Source: Bacteroidales bacterium
GTDB taxonomy: Bacteria > Bacteroidota > Bacteroidia > Bacteroidales > UBA932
Assembly (NCBI GenBank): GCA_024401695.1
Contig: JAKSKN010000009.1
Location: forward strand, 30,150 to 94,149
Direction of reading: 5' to 3'
DNA: 64,000 nucleotides
Shown here piece after piece: positions 1 to 8,354 of this stretch; the stretch's first letter is position 1, and the number at the start of each line of letters is the position of its first letter. The position numbers and the translations under genes are program-made. The notes beneath the pieces were generated by a model, which searched no databases, was not told where the DNA came from, and was given only the letters and a program-made list of their open reading frames with translations.

Positions 1-48
1 GTGACCATCCTTGATGCCAAGGGTGAGACAATAGAGGTAAACGAATAA
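1..48 (+). CDS. 3' end of an unidentified gene
   Basis: An open frame runs from the window edge to a TAA at 46-48 and encodes the last 15 residues, ending in VNE. The next gene starts 11 bases downstream, so it is probably the upstream member of the same plus-strand operon. Too little is present to name it. Confidence 0.5.
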   Translation: MTILDAKGETIEVNE

Positions 49-59
49 ATCAAATCAAA

Positions 60-611
60 ATGGGATACGATTCAAATTTCAATTTGAGGTTCTGGAAGCA
101 GAACAGGGAGGATTTCACAAAGGATGAATCCAAGAAGATAATTGACGAAGTCGAAAAGATTTCGGGATACAACGTCGATGACTTTTACGCTGACGGGCAG
201 ACAAACTCCCTGTTTGCCTTCATCTATTCAGTCCATTGGTATGACTGGAACAAGGACCTGACAAAACTGATGAAAAAACATCCGGAACTCTCACTGGAAG
301 TCAGCCGCGAAGGCGAAGACAGGGAGGATACGGAAAGGGTTTTCTGGCCCTTCGAAGGGAAAGGGTTCAAGGATTTCTCAGATGTGACCATCAGCCTTCC
401 ATATCCGGATAAGGCGACAGTCTCAGTTGCCATCATTGACACAAAGGATTCAAGCCTGTCTTTGATTGCAGTTCCCGCCGATGCCGAAGATATCGAAGAA
501 TGGCTGATGGAACATGACGACAGTTATGACAGCAACTGTACTTATCAGGTTGTCACAAAAGCCAGCCTTTTCGGAACTCAGATAAATCTCAATAAAACAA
601 ACTCAGATTAA
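60..611 (+). CDS. hypothetical protein, 183 aa
   Basis: Acidic soluble protein starting MGYDSNFNL, with no signal peptide or membrane segment. It is rich in aromatic residues (FWPF, VHWYDW) and has a predicted alpha/beta composition. I do not recognise a catalytic motif. It sits directly upstream of the SSB-like gene (7-base gap to its start), which suggests co-transcription with a replication gene. Proteins beginning MGYD are familiar as small hypotheticals in phage and plasmid genomes, but I cannot give a function. Confidence 0.75.
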   Translation: MGYDSNFNLRFWKQNREDFTKDESKKIIDEVEKISGYNVDDFYADGQTNSLFAFIYSVHWYDWNKDLTKLMKKHPELSLEVSREGEDREDTERVFWPFEGKGFKDFSDVTISLPYPDKATVSVAIIDTKDSSLSLIAVPADAEDIEEWLMEHDDSYDSNCTYQVVTKASLFGTQINLNKTNSD

Positions 612-618
612 CAGCGAT

Positions 619-972
619 ATGACTATGACATGTAAGAATTATGTTGAACTCATCGGAGTGGTGGGTGCGGTAAAGAACAGCGTTGTCGGCGGATGTAAGG
701 TCTGCCGCATTACTCTTGCGACAAACAGGGCATATAGGGACAGCGAAAATTGTCCGGTAATTGCCACCACCTGGTTTACGATTCGTTTTTTGGAAACGAA
801 TGAGTGCAAGATACCTGAAGGCCTTCAGAAAGGGGACAAACTTCATGTCGAGGGACGCATCGATGTCGTGAAATATGTGAATGCTGACGGCATGGGGCAG
901 ACGACATATGAGATAGCGGCCAAGCGAATAGAACGGATAGACCAGGAGGAATGCCTTCTGATGGAGGAATAG
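619..972 (+). CDS. single-stranded DNA-binding protein (SSB-like, OB fold)
   Basis: The 117-residue product begins with the SSB pattern of a hydrophobic strand (YVELIGVVGAV), a central strand set with an aromatic pair (TTWFTIRF) and the GDKLHVEGRIDV strand typical of bacterial and phage SSB OB folds. It would coat single-stranded DNA during replication or transfer of the element. The C terminus is acidic (EECLLMEE) but lacks the classic DDDIPF tip, so partner recruitment may differ from chromosomal SSB. The start at 619 is an ATG; a second ATG lies two codons later. The following gene begins 3 bases after the stop, indicating an operon. Confidence 0.8.
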   Translation: MTMTCKNYVELIGVVGAVKNSVVGGCKVCRITLATNRAYRDSENCPVIATTWFTIRFLETNECKIPEGLQKGDKLHVEGRIDVVKYVNADGMGQTTYEIAAKRIERIDQEECLLMEE

Positions 973-975
973 GCT

Positions 976-1272
976 ATGGGACGGGTGAGGAAGAACTACA
1001 TCCTCCTAAAAACCTCCGATGGAAAGGAGCCGACACTTGCCGGCTCCTTCTCTTCTATGAAAAGAGCGCGGGAGGCGGTAAAAGAAGATGCTGTGCGGGA
1101 AGTCGGAAGTCTTAAAGAAAAAGGTGGTTTCCTGCCAAACATTGAGTATAGGTCTGACGGCGGGAGGCTGCGATTATCGGAAAACAGGAATATCGAATAT
1201 GATATCAAAATAATTCTTGAAGATACGCTGATAGAGCGATCATTGACGATAATTGTCAAAACCCTTGATTAA
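976..1272 (+). CDS. hypothetical protein, 98 aa
   Basis: Small basic protein with an N-terminal MGRVRKNYILLKTSDG stretch and predicted helices (SMKRAREAVKEDAVREV). No known motif was recognised. It follows the SSB-like gene by 3 bases. Its last codons overlap the upstream box of a class 1 promoter (1244-1277) that appears to drive the structured RNA downstream. Confidence 0.7.
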   Translation: MGRVRKNYILLKTSDGKEPTLAGSFSSMKRAREAVKEDAVREVGSLKEKGGFLPNIEYRSDGGRLRLSENRNIEYDIKIILEDTLIERSLTIIVKTLD

Positions 1273-1277
1273 TTTTG
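1244..1277 (+). promoter_or_regulatory. class 1 promoter for the structured RNA
   Basis: TGACGATAATTG occupies 1244-1255, then 14 bp, then TAATTTTG at 1270-1277 (a TAnnTTTG -7 box). The first T of the upstream box lies 26 bp before the -7 box, as in the other class 1 sites. The expected start of transcription, about 7 bases downstream, coincides with the first base of hairpin 1 at 1284. Confidence 0.6.
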
Positions 1278-1283
1278 TATTGT

Positions 1284-1545
1284 AATCAGATCTCTAGTCT
1301 GATTGGCTCTGGGAAGATTTCAAGATCTTCGGTCGAAGACAGTCCATACGCTGTACAGGAAGAACCCGGGAGGTTCCCTGCAGCGGGCATTTCGTCCGCA
1401 AGATTCTTCCTCCAGCCCGGGTGGAGGAAGGAATCATTCCTTGGTCAGGACTTGAAAGTTCTGAGATTTAACGGGAAAACTCGTAATGCATCGCGAGCCC
1501 TCCAAGAGAGGCGCCAACCGAGCAGGGATGCCACGGTGGCAAATT
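1284..1545 (+). ncRNA. candidate structured non-coding RNA
   Basis: This stretch of about 260 bases is almost wholly composed of complementary segments. The stems are: AATCAGA/TCTGATT (1284-1304); GAAGAT/ATCTTC (1313-1330); an outer GGAAGAA/TTCTTCC around 1358-1410 enclosing GGGA/TCCC and a GC-rich GCGG/CCGC hairpin; CCTCCA/TGGAGG (1409-1427); AAGGAAT/ATTCCTT (1428-1442); an 8-bp CAGGACTT hairpin (1446-1463); GCATC/GATGC enclosing CCTC/GAGG (1488-1531); and TGCCAC/GTGGCA. CCCGGG appears both at 1365 and in the loop at about 1416, so a long-range or kissing contact is possible. A promoter ends 7 bases upstream. It does not match tmRNA, RNase P, SRP or any riboswitch core I know. An open frame through it looks coincidental. 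Confidence 0.6.
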
Positions 1546-1581
1546 GATGCGGATTATATAACAATCAAAACAACATCCATT

Positions 1582-2085
1582 ATGAAGGGTTATGACCTTT
1601 ATCGCGACAACGTCGCACTCCTGTACCGCAGGTTCGGTGAGTACCGAACACACTCCCGGTATTTCTTTTCCCCTTTGCCTTTCGAGGTGAAGTACGAGCT
1701 CTTCTCTGGCAGGAGCAAACGCCTCATGGACATTCGTTCTGTAAGGGTTCCGATACCACTTGGAGCGCTTTTTCTGTGCTGGGAGCAGTATCCTGACCTG
1801 TTCAGGGTTGCCACTCCTTCAGGAGATGCCATGATATTCTCATTCAATGGTTCTCCGCTTTCCGGAGCGAACAGCTATTCAGCAGTCAATCTGGAAACAG
1901 GTGAAGTGTTCCAGGGTAATAACGCCCCTGGGTTCTTAAATCGCTGCAAGTGCCTCGACAGTGCCATCGAAACGGTTGAACTGGGACTTGAACAGATGTG
2001 CGAGAGGAAGGGAGTACCAAGGGCTGAATTCTCCTCGGCATCCATCGAGGAGACGGTGGAATATGTAAGGGCCCTGGAAGGTTAG
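1582..2085 (+). CDS. hypothetical protein, 167 aa
   Basis: I start this protein at the ATG at 1582 (MKGYDLYRDN). The frame extends upstream to 1486, but those codons lie inside the structured RNA. The product is soluble, with aromatic-rich N-terminal strands (SRYFFSPLPFEVKYELF) and a helical C terminus (IEETVEYVRALEG). No catalytic motif is recognised. It could be translated from the same transcript as the upstream RNA. It is followed by a strong hairpin terminator. Confidence 0.65.
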   Translation: MKGYDLYRDNVALLYRRFGEYRTHSRYFFSPLPFEVKYELFSGRSKRLMDIRSVRVPIPLGALFLCWEQYPDLFRVATPSGDAMIFSFNGSPLSGANSYSAVNLETGEVFQGNNAPGFLNRCKCLDSAIETVELGLEQMCERKGVPRAEFSSASIEETVEYVRALEG

Positions 2086-2103
2086 TCGGTTATTCATTAA
2101 GTC

Positions 2104-2150
2104 AGACCGGAATCGATATCGAATAGGTATCGGTTCCGGTCTTTCTTTTT
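2104..2150 (+). terminator. rho-independent terminator
   Basis: AGACCGGAATCGAT (2104-2117) pairs with ATCGGTTCCGGTCT (2129-2142) across one mismatch. It is followed by a T-rich tract, CTTTCTTTTT. It ends plus-strand transcription just before the convergent exonuclease gene. Confidence 0.85.
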
Positions 2151-2166
2151 GTCCCAACAATGCTTG

Positions 2167-2658
2167 TCAGAGTAACGCCATTGCGATATAAGCACAGGCC
2201 TCAGCATCCGCAAGTGCGTGATGGTGATTGACGAGGTCATACCCGCAGGCAGCGGCGGCAGTCTGAAGCTGATGATTCTCCAATTCGGGCTGGAGACGTC
2301 TGGATGCAGCAAGAGTATCATAGAATGTGTAATCCGGGTAATCCATCTGATACACCTTGAACACTTCCTTGAGGCATCCTTCGTCAAACTGACTGTTATG
2401 GGCGACAAGAGGAAGTCCCTCTATCATAGGTGCGATTTTCTCCCAAACCCGAGGGAAGACCGGGGCATTGTCCGTGTCTTCTGCGCAGAGACCATGCACC
2501 TGACAGCAGAACCACTGATAGTATTCCGGTTCGGGATGTATCAGACTGTAAAATGAGTCGACAATCTTACCGTCCCGGACAATGATGACACCAACACTGC
2601 ATACGCTGCTTCGGCATTCATTCGCCGTTTCAAAATCGATTGCTGCAAAATCCTTCAT
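2167..2658 (-). CDS. DEDDh 3'-5' exonuclease (DnaQ-like)
   Basis: The 163-residue protein shows the DEDDh exonuclease motifs in order: ExoI D8-F-E10, ExoII around AHNSQFD, and ExoIII as HHALADAEA with the catalytic His and Asp. The length is that of a stand-alone DnaQ-like domain (proofreading, RNase T-like or oligo-degrading). It lies 37 bases downstream of the AAA+ ATPase gene on the same strand, so it is probably expressed from the class 1 promoter at 4431-4464. The substrate cannot be told from sequence. Confidence 0.85.
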   Translation of the reverse strand: MKDFAAIDFETANECRSSVCSVGVIIVRDGKIVDSFYSLIHPEPEYYQWFCCQVHGLCAEDTDNAPVFPRVWEKIAPMIEGLPLVAHNSQFDEGCLKEVFKVYQMDYPDYTFYDTLAASRRLQPELENHQLQTAAAACGYDLVNHHHALADAEACAYIAMALL

Positions 2659-2695
2659 ATCTTCCTTGATCCATTTGTAAAGATAATCATATTGC

Positions 2696-4408
2696 TCAGA
2701 ATCCTATTCTCGCCATTTTTTCTTTGTTGCCAAGAGTCTCGTCGCTGCAGTAGGACTTGATGAGCTCGAATGACGGCTCAACGCCGTCAAGAATCGACTG
2801 GATGGACCGCTTCCTGCTGATGTTCTCGATCTGTCCCCCTGAAAGGTCGAAGGCAAATGCGAGTTCTTCCGCCTGGTTGTCCGTAAGCTCAGGCATCAAT
2901 GATTTCCAGATGTGCATCTTGGCCTCATCGGTAGGGCGGTTGAAGTGAACCTTGTACAGGAATCTCCTTTCGAAAGCCTTGTCGAGATTTTCCGTGAGGT
3001 TCGTTGTGGCAATGAGGATACCGTCAAGGTCTTCCATCTGTTGAAGGATGATGTTCTGAAGACTGTTCTCCATCTTGTCCACGGCACTCTGCGCGCCTTC
3101 CTTCCTGATGCCGAAGATGGCATCCGCTTCATTGAACAGAAGGATGGGAGCCACAGGGGAGGACTTGACCATCTTGCGGTACCTGTCGAAGAGGCCCCTG
3201 ATGTTCTTTTCGCTTTCCCCGACCCAGCAGCTCTTCAGCTGGCTGACATCTACCATAAGCAGATCCCTTCCGGAAGCCTTTGCCAACTGGTAGACGGTTT
3301 CGGTCTTTCCGGTTCCGGGAGTCCCGTAGAACAGACAGGAGAAACCGGTTCGGAGTCCTTTGCTCTTGAGGCTCTCGCATACTCCGCTGTACCTATCCTG
3401 AGAGAGCATGCTGGAAAGAACGTCAATCTGGTGCTTTTCTTCCGGCCCGTAGAACATTTCACGGCCCACGATTGCATCGCAACGGATTACATCAGCAGGA
3501 ATCTGATTCCGCTTTGAGATTGTGCACGCATCCTCGAAGAGACGTTCCTTCACTTCATCAGCGATATGGATGTAATCCTTGCTCTTCATCCCGTCGGTGT
3601 TGACGAATTCAACAATTGAATCATCCATCAAACAGAGATTGCCCCTATGAATCCACGACAGGATACTGTCCCGATTATCTTCAGAGGCAAAGGCATCCTC
3701 TATCTGAGACCTGTTGATTTCGTCATCATCCTGATTATAGAACAAATGTGCAAGATAAAGGAACAGATGTGTCTCAATATGGCAGTAGTCCCTTATGCGA
3801 AGATTCTTGAACTCTTTTGAGAAAGACGTATCCGGATTGTCTTCAATCATTGCCAATGCTTCCTCGAGGAATACATTATCTTCCATCTCATCGTTGTCAA
3901 TCCTATCGAACATCTCCTTCAGACGTCTCATCATCCCGATTGTGGAGAGCCCAGTATTGCCGGGTTTGACATATGCCGTATTGCATTTGAGGGCATCGAG
4001 AACTTCGTGGGGTAATGAGACATTATTGTCCTTGTCGATACGCATATACCCGCGTTTCTTCAGATCCTGGATATCATCATTGAACTCCAGAAGGCGGAGA
4101 TAATTAATGCAGAGCGTCTCTGCAAGCACAGAAAGGTCATTGCGATGTCTGTTACAGCGCTCGAGACAGGCGGCCATCATGATGACCTGGACCTTGCTCA
4201 TGGACAGAAGGTTTGCAACGTATGCAACTTCCTTCTTTGATGCATCGATGATGTCTTCAACCTTCAGTTCCTCCACTTCATCGTTCTTGCTCCTTTCCTT
4301 AACAAGGGTCTTGACATTCGTGATGATCGTCCCCATACAACCGAGAACATTCTTCCTGTTCTTTCTCTTGCCGACATTGGCATTCTGCGTAATACTGATC
4401 GGGCTCAT
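2696..4408 (-). CDS. AAA+ ATPase, copy 1
   Basis: 570-residue protein with a helical N-terminal half and a C-terminal AAA+ module of the single-domain SpoVK/FtsH-like type. Walker A is GTPGTGKT near residue 362, the pore-loop-like segment is KSCWVGESEKN, Walker B is ILLFNEAD near 423, sensor 1 is ATTN, and the arginine finger lies in FERRF. Walker B has Asn in place of the usual first Asp; the paralogue at 42097-43836 has the same change, so it is a family trait. The enzyme probably remodels or unfolds a partner. It is the first gene after a class 1 promoter and precedes the exonuclease gene. Confidence 0.85.
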   Translation of the reverse strand: MSPISITQNANVGKRKNRKNVLGCMGTIITNVKTLVKERSKNDEVEELKVEDIIDASKKEVAYVANLLSMSKVQVIMMAACLERCNRHRNDLSVLAETLCINYLRLLEFNDDIQDLKKRGYMRIDKDNNVSLPHEVLDALKCNTAYVKPGNTGLSTIGMMRRLKEMFDRIDNDEMEDNVFLEEALAMIEDNPDTSFSKEFKNLRIRDYCHIETHLFLYLAHLFYNQDDDEINRSQIEDAFASEDNRDSILSWIHRGNLCLMDDSIVEFVNTDGMKSKDYIHIADEVKERLFEDACTISKRNQIPADVIRCDAIVGREMFYGPEEKHQIDVLSSMLSQDRYSGVCESLKSKGLRTGFSCLFYGTPGTGKTETVYQLAKASGRDLLMVDVSQLKSCWVGESEKNIRGLFDRYRKMVKSSPVAPILLFNEADAIFGIRKEGAQSAVDKMENSLQNIILQQMEDLDGILIATTNLTENLDKAFERRFLYKVHFNRPTDEAKMHIWKSLMPELTDNQAEELAFAFDLSGGQIENISRKRSIQSILDGVEPSFELIKSYCSDETLGNKEKMARIGF

Positions 4409-4430
4409 ATGCTTTAACTTTTTCTTGATG

Positions 4431-4464
4431 CAAAAGTAGCCGGAGGTTTTGCCAAAAAATGTCA
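4431..4464 (-). promoter_or_regulatory. class 1 promoter, AAA+ ATPase operon
   Basis: Reading the minus strand, TGACATTTTTTG (4464-4453), then 14 bp, then TACTTTTG (4438-4431). A further inverted TGACATTTTTTA lies at about 4479-4490, possibly a second regulator site. Confidence 0.7.
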
Positions 4465-4613
4465 GAGGGGCGGAATGTTGACATTTTTTATCAGTGTGTT
4501 CAATCAGATATCTATTACCTCCGGATGAGAGTACAGACAGTTTTGCAGTTCAAATAGACAAAGATAGGACGCCAGAACGAAAATAATCTTCGCCGAAGAA
4601 ATTCATAAAGGAA

Positions 4614-4643
4614 GGTCTGAAATCCATCGATGGAAATCAGACC
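4614..4643 (-). terminator. terminator-like hairpin after the PLD-like gene
   Basis: GGTCTGA and TCAGACC arms with an inner CCATCGATGG palindrome form a hairpin 34 bases after the stop of the minus-strand PLD-like gene. The downstream T content is modest (TTCCTTTA). The rest of 4465-4676 holds only a second inverted copy of the promoter box and no gene. Confidence 0.5.
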
Positions 4644-4676
4644 CTGCTGAGAAAAACCTTTAAATCTGAAATTATA

Positions 4677-5183
4677 TCATTTGATAGGAGCCCCGCAGAC
4701 ATCCCGTCTGAGACAATCCTTGCAATGTTTTCCCGTCCAGACATCATCGAACTGATTGCAGGCCGCATCAACAATCTCAAACTCATCCGTGAGGATGCCT
4801 GCTTCGAAATTTCTCTTCTTCGAGCCCTTGGCACCGATTCCGGCTCCAGTCAAGTTCGCGGAGCCGACATATACTTCCCTGTAGTCGAAGACCATGATCT
4901 TGAAATGCACTCTAGGGCACAATTGCCTGTCGAGTTTTTTGACAAGGACCGGATATCTGTCAAACTCCTCCCGGAATATCGGACCCGGCTCCTTGGCATG
5001 GATGAGACGCACCTCCTTACCAGCCTTGAGAAGACTTGCAAGCACTCCAAGGAAAGGCTCATCTCCCACATACAGATCCTTGATGTCGGCCGTTCCTATC
5101 CATAGCGATTCCTTCACACCGGCCGCCTTGCTGAGAACTTCTTTGAAGTGCTGCTCGTCCTTTATGTACTTGATATATGACAT
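4677..5183 (-). CDS. phospholipase D-like domain protein (single HKD motif)
   Basis: 168-residue protein with one PLD-type HKD motif, HFKIMVFD near residue 93, followed by the characteristic VGSANLTGAG segment. One-motif members dimerise to make an active site and are often nucleases. The C terminus has four cysteines (CKDCLRRDVC), a possible metal site. Its ATG overlaps the TAA of the upstream ClpP gene by one base, which implies translational coupling. It is plausibly a nuclease working with the ClpP unit, but the substrate is unknown. Confidence 0.75.
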   Translation of the reverse strand: MSYIKYIKDEQHFKEVLSKAAGVKESLWIGTADIKDLYVGDEPFLGVLASLLKAGKEVRLIHAKEPGPIFREEFDRYPVLVKKLDRQLCPRVHFKIMVFDYREVYVGSANLTGAGIGAKGSKKRNFEAGILTDEFEIVDAACNQFDDVWTGKHCKDCLRRDVCGAPIK

Positions 5184-5848
5184 TACTTCTTGCCTGTTAG
5201 AATCTCATCCGCCATACCGTAAGATACGGCCTCTTCGGCATTCATCCAATAGTCACGGTCAGCGTCAGCGAAGACCTTCTCATATGGCTGGCCGGAATGG
5301 TCGGAAATGATATGGCACAGTTCTGAGCGCGTCTTCTCAATCTCCTTGGCAGCAATGAGGATGTCGCTTGCCTGACCCTGAGCTCCTCCGAGAGGTTGAT
5401 GTATCAGGACTCTGGAGTGGGGGAGGACGGAGCGCTTCCCTTTGGTTCCGGCACAGAGAAGGACTGCTCCCATCGATGCCGCCATACCTGTGCAAACTGT
5501 TTTGATGTCCGGAGAGATGATCTGCATGGTATCATATATTGCAAGTCCGGAACTCACGTCTCCGCCAGGGGTGTTGAGATAGATGGAGATGTCGGATTTT
5601 GGATCCACGGATGCCAGATAGAGAAGCTGTGCCTGTACGATGTTTGCCACGTCACTGTCAATAGGGACACCGAGGAAGATGATTCTGTCCATCATCAGAC
5701 GGCTGAAGACATCCATCGATGCGACATTCATCTTACGCTCCTCGATGATGGAGGGGTTAATGTAGGAGTCCATGCTCCTTCCGTATCTGGAGAGTGCCGT
5801 CTGGCTGATTCCGCACCCGAAGGCGGCGTATTTCTCAAATTCTGTCAT
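5183..5848 (-). CDS. clpP: ClpP-type serine protease subunit, copy 1
   Basis: 221 residues with the full ClpP fold. The nucleophile Ser is in GMAASMG (about residue 124), the His in HSRVLIHQPLGG and the Asp in DADRDYWM. The extra N-terminal 35 residues and the NPSIIEERKMNVASMDVFSRL motif are typical of Bacteroidales ClpP. A second, similar copy is at 41416-42084. As no ClpX or ClpA is nearby, the partner may be the chromosomal unfoldase or the element's own AAA+ protein. Transcribed from its own class 1 promoter, with the PLD-like gene downstream. Confidence 0.93.
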   Translation of the reverse strand: MTEFEKYAAFGCGISQTALSRYGRSMDSYINPSIIEERKMNVASMDVFSRLMMDRIIFLGVPIDSDVANIVQAQLLYLASVDPKSDISIYLNTPGGDVSSGLAIYDTMQIISPDIKTVCTGMAASMGAVLLCAGTKGKRSVLPHSRVLIHQPLGGAQGQASDILIAAKEIEKTRSELCHIISDHSGQPYEKVFADADRDYWMNAEEAVSYGMADEILTGKK

Positions 5849-5894
5849 CTTTTAACCTCAATAATGTTAGAGAATTATTTTTTTATTCCGGGTA

Positions 5895-5928
5895 CAAAGT
5901 AAAGTCTCGCCTATGACAAAAATCGGCA
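5895..5928 (-). promoter_or_regulatory. class 1 promoter, clpP copy 1
   Basis: On the minus strand TGCCGATTTTTG (5928-5917), 14 bp, then TTACTTTG (5902-5895), which matches TAnnTTTG at seven of eight positions. Confidence 0.65.
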
Positions 5929-5945
5929 GAATGAAAAAATCTTGA

Positions 5946-6863
5946 TTATTTTTCGTCACCTTCGTACAGTGCCGCCGCATTGCGGAGAAATCCGGCGATC
6001 TGCTTTCTGAATTCGAGAGGCTCCAAAACTTCGTATGCCGCTCCTTTTCCCGCTATCTCCTGAACAAGGTCGTAGTCCGGACACATCCTGTAGGAGAAAA
6101 TGCAATACTTGTCGGTCTCCTCCACAAGCTTCTGAGATTTATGGAGCGGAAGGGACTTTGTGTATTTCTGCTGATTCTGCGATACCTTGATTTTGATGTC
6201 CAGCGGTTTTTCATCGCTATGGAAGATTCCATAGCTGTTGCGGAAGAAGTCATCAGGATCAAACCTCTTGGGATACTTGAATTTCTTTCCTGTAGGCTTG
6301 ATGTTCAGGACACGGTCAAGGGCATAGATGTGCGGATCCCCAGGATGCATGTCCGACGGGCCTATGACATACCAGCGTTGCTTGCTGATTTTTACGAAAT
6401 AGGGCTCCAACAGAATAGTATATTCGCTATCACTCCAGAAACTGTGATAAGTTAACTCCACCTTTACGCTGTCCCTCATGCAGGAGATCAGCGTTGAGAG
6501 ATACTGCTGTCCGGAAGGGATGTTCTCAAACTGAATTCTCCCGCACAGGTCCCGGCTCTGGTTCAGCATATTGTCTATGGCAATGGTGCTGAGCATCCAG
6601 GAACGAACTTCACTGCCCTCGACGTCACTTTCTTCGTCAATGTAATAGCGGTTCATATCCCGCTTGTCACACTTGATGCTTATGCCGAAGATACGCTCGA
6701 TTTCCTCGCGATGACGATGAAATGTGCGTTCGGTAAGTTCGCAGCCTTCAGGGTTGAGTGAGTCGTTATCCTGCCAGATTCTGCTGAGGTCTCTGAGTGT
6801 AATTTTCCTATGACGTTGGATGGTATCCACCAGCCAAGTCTGCTTTTCGATTGTTGTTGCCAT
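5946..6863 (-). CDS. WYL-domain transcriptional regulator 1
   Basis: 305 residues starting at ATG 6863 (MATTIEKQTW); the frame extends 9 codons upstream, but this start aligns with the other two WYL proteins here. The N-terminal helix-turn-helix region (about residues 5-75) is followed by a WYL domain with the signature QRWYVIGP near 170 and a conserved C-terminal helical region. WYL regulators sense ligands, often nucleic acid fragments or nucleotides, and commonly control defence or DNA-damage loci. It lies behind a class 1 promoter, suggesting autoregulation. Confidence 0.85.
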   Translation of the reverse strand: MATTIEKQTWLVDTIQRHRKITLRDLSRIWQDNDSLNPEGCELTERTFHRHREEIERIFGISIKCDKRDMNRYYIDEESDVEGSEVRSWMLSTIAIDNMLNQSRDLCGRIQFENIPSGQQYLSTLISCMRDSVKVELTYHSFWSDSEYTILLEPYFVKISKQRWYVIGPSDMHPGDPHIYALDRVLNIKPTGKKFKYPKRFDPDDFFRNSYGIFHSDEKPLDIKIKVSQNQQKYTKSLPLHKSQKLVEETDKYCIFSYRMCPDYDLVQEIAGKGAAYEVLEPLEFRKQIAGFLRNAAALYEGDEK

Positions 6864-6887
6864 AGTTGTGTGATGTCTTCGTATCTG

Positions 6888-6921
6888 CAAATATAGGATA
6901 ACATACCGACAAAAAATGGCA
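6888..6921 (-). promoter_or_regulatory. class 1 promoter, WYL regulator 1
   Basis: On the minus strand TGCCATTTTTTG (6921-6910), 14 bp, then TATATTTG (6895-6888), an exact -7 box. A further TTTTTTGGCAGAAT half-site lies just upstream at about 6933-6946. Confidence 0.75.
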
Positions 6922-6959
6922 GAGCGTTCATTTTTTGGCAGAATCTATCTTGACCCGCT

Positions 6960-8354
6960 TTATTGTCTCGACTTGATGTATTCAGTGAACTTCAGAACCC
7001 TCGGGTCGGTTTTGATTGAAGAAGGGGTCAACATTGATGTGAGGACCAGTCCGCCAAGAGACGTGCAGCGGCTCAGAGCCACATATGCCTGACCTGCAGA
7101 GAAAGAATCACCGATATCCGCAATTACCTTTTCGAACGTCAGACCCTGACTCTTGTGAACTGTGATTGCCCACGCAAGGCGCAGAGGGAATTGCTTGAAG
7201 GTCCCGATGACTTCTTCCTCAATACGTTTCTTCTCAGGATTCCATTTGTAGCGGACATTCTTCCATTCTTCACGCTTGATGGGAATATCTTCGGGAAGAT
7301 CATCGTCATAATCCACAGAAACAAAAATTTCGTCCTCATCCATACGACTGACCGTGCCAATCTTACCGTTGAAATATCTTCTGTCCCTGTCGTTCTTCAG
7401 GAACATTACCTGAGCTCCGGGTTTTAATCTGAGCTCTGCATCGGTAGGATAGTCCTTCTCCGAGAAGTCCCCGGTAACCTCCGCCTCGTACATCTCTTCC
7501 GAAGACCAGAGCTCTTCCAGTTTCTCCTCGTTGATGCAATCAACGGTGGCGTTTGTCGTGGCCAGTGTGATGTACCTTTCATTCTCGGATGGCCTGAAAG
7601 AAGGCCGAAGGATGGACTTGAAGAACTGAAAGTCCGACATCAGCATCTTGTTCTCCCGGACCCTGTTAAGCAGGTCGATGAATCCCCGGTCGCTCTGGCG
7701 GTATATCTTCTGCATTTCGACATAGCGTAAGGGCATTGACTTGACTACACGGGAACTGAAGAAGAACTCGCTCTTATAGAAACGGAACAGGATTTTCGCC
7801 TCTTCCGTAGTGACAACCGGAGGAAGCTGGAAGACATCTCCGATAAAAATCACCTGCACCCCGCCGAAAGGTGACAGCTCATCGTCGCGAAATGCCCGAA
7901 GAAGCTTGTCAACAACATCCATAAGGTCACACCTGACCATGGATACCTCATCGATGATCAACAGTTCCAGCTCTCGGATGATTTTTTTCTTCTCGTGGCT
8001 GTATCGGAAATTCTCATAGATGGAAGTAAGGGTATCTGTTTCACCATCATTATAAGTTGAGATGTCAGTGCTCAGTCTAGGGTCATCCGGAGCATATATT
8101 GATGGTGGAATCTGAAAGAAAGAGTGTATGGTCTGACCTCCTGCATTGATGGCCGCAACCCCTGTCGGGGCCAGTACAATCATCTCCTTCTTTGAAACCT
8201 TTCTAAGATACTTCAGGAACGTGGTCTTACCGGTCCCTGCTTTTCCCGTGAGAAAGAACGATTCATTGGTATTGACGGCCAGATCAAGGGCCTTTATGAA
8301 TTCGGCATTGTCATGGTCAAGCTTGACGCCGTCTATTTCCTGAATGTCTATCAT
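6960..8354 (-). CDS. Pif1/RecD-like superfamily 1 DNA helicase
   Basis: 464 residues with the SF1B helicase motifs in order: GKAGTGKTT (motif I, about residue 38), APTGVAA (Ia), IDEVSM (II), GDVFQLPP (III), a middle Q-IYRQSD region, HKSQGLTF (V) and VALSR (VI). It is a 5'-3' helicase by family, acting in replication or recombination. I use ATG 8354, which overlaps the TGA of the upstream gene as ATGA; the frame upstream to 8423 lies within that gene. The pair is therefore translationally coupled. Confidence 0.92.
   Translation of the reverse strand: MIDIQEIDGVKLDHDNAEFIKALDLAVNTNESFFLTGKAGTGKTTFLKYLRKVSKKEMIVLAPTGVAAINAGGQTIHSFFQIPPSIYAPDDPRLSTDISTYNDGETDTLTSIYENFRYSHEKKKIIRELELLIIDEVSMVRCDLMDVVDKLLRAFRDDELSPFGGVQVIFIGDVFQLPPVVTTEEAKILFRFYKSEFFFSSRVVKSMPLRYVEMQKIYRQSDRGFIDLLNRVRENKMLMSDFQFFKSILRPSFRPSENERYITLATTNATVDCINEEKLEELWSSEEMYEAEVTGDFSEKDYPTDAELRLKPGAQVMFLKNDRDRRYFNGKIGTVSRMDEDEIFVSVDYDDDLPEDIPIKREEWKNVRYKWNPEKKRIEEEVIGTFKQFPLRLAWAITVHKSQGLTFEKVIADIGDSFSAGQAYVALSRCTSLGGLVLTSMLTPSSIKTDPRVLKFTEYIKSRQ

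Noticed and set aside
1275-1547. 90-codon frame over the structured RNA
   Set aside because: It starts with TTG, lacks protein-like composition, and every part of it is base-paired with another part. The RNA reading explains the sequence better.
2912-3517. 201-codon plus-strand frame
   Set aside because: Antisense to the AAA+ ATPase copy 1, whose motifs are clear; no independent start signal or promoter.
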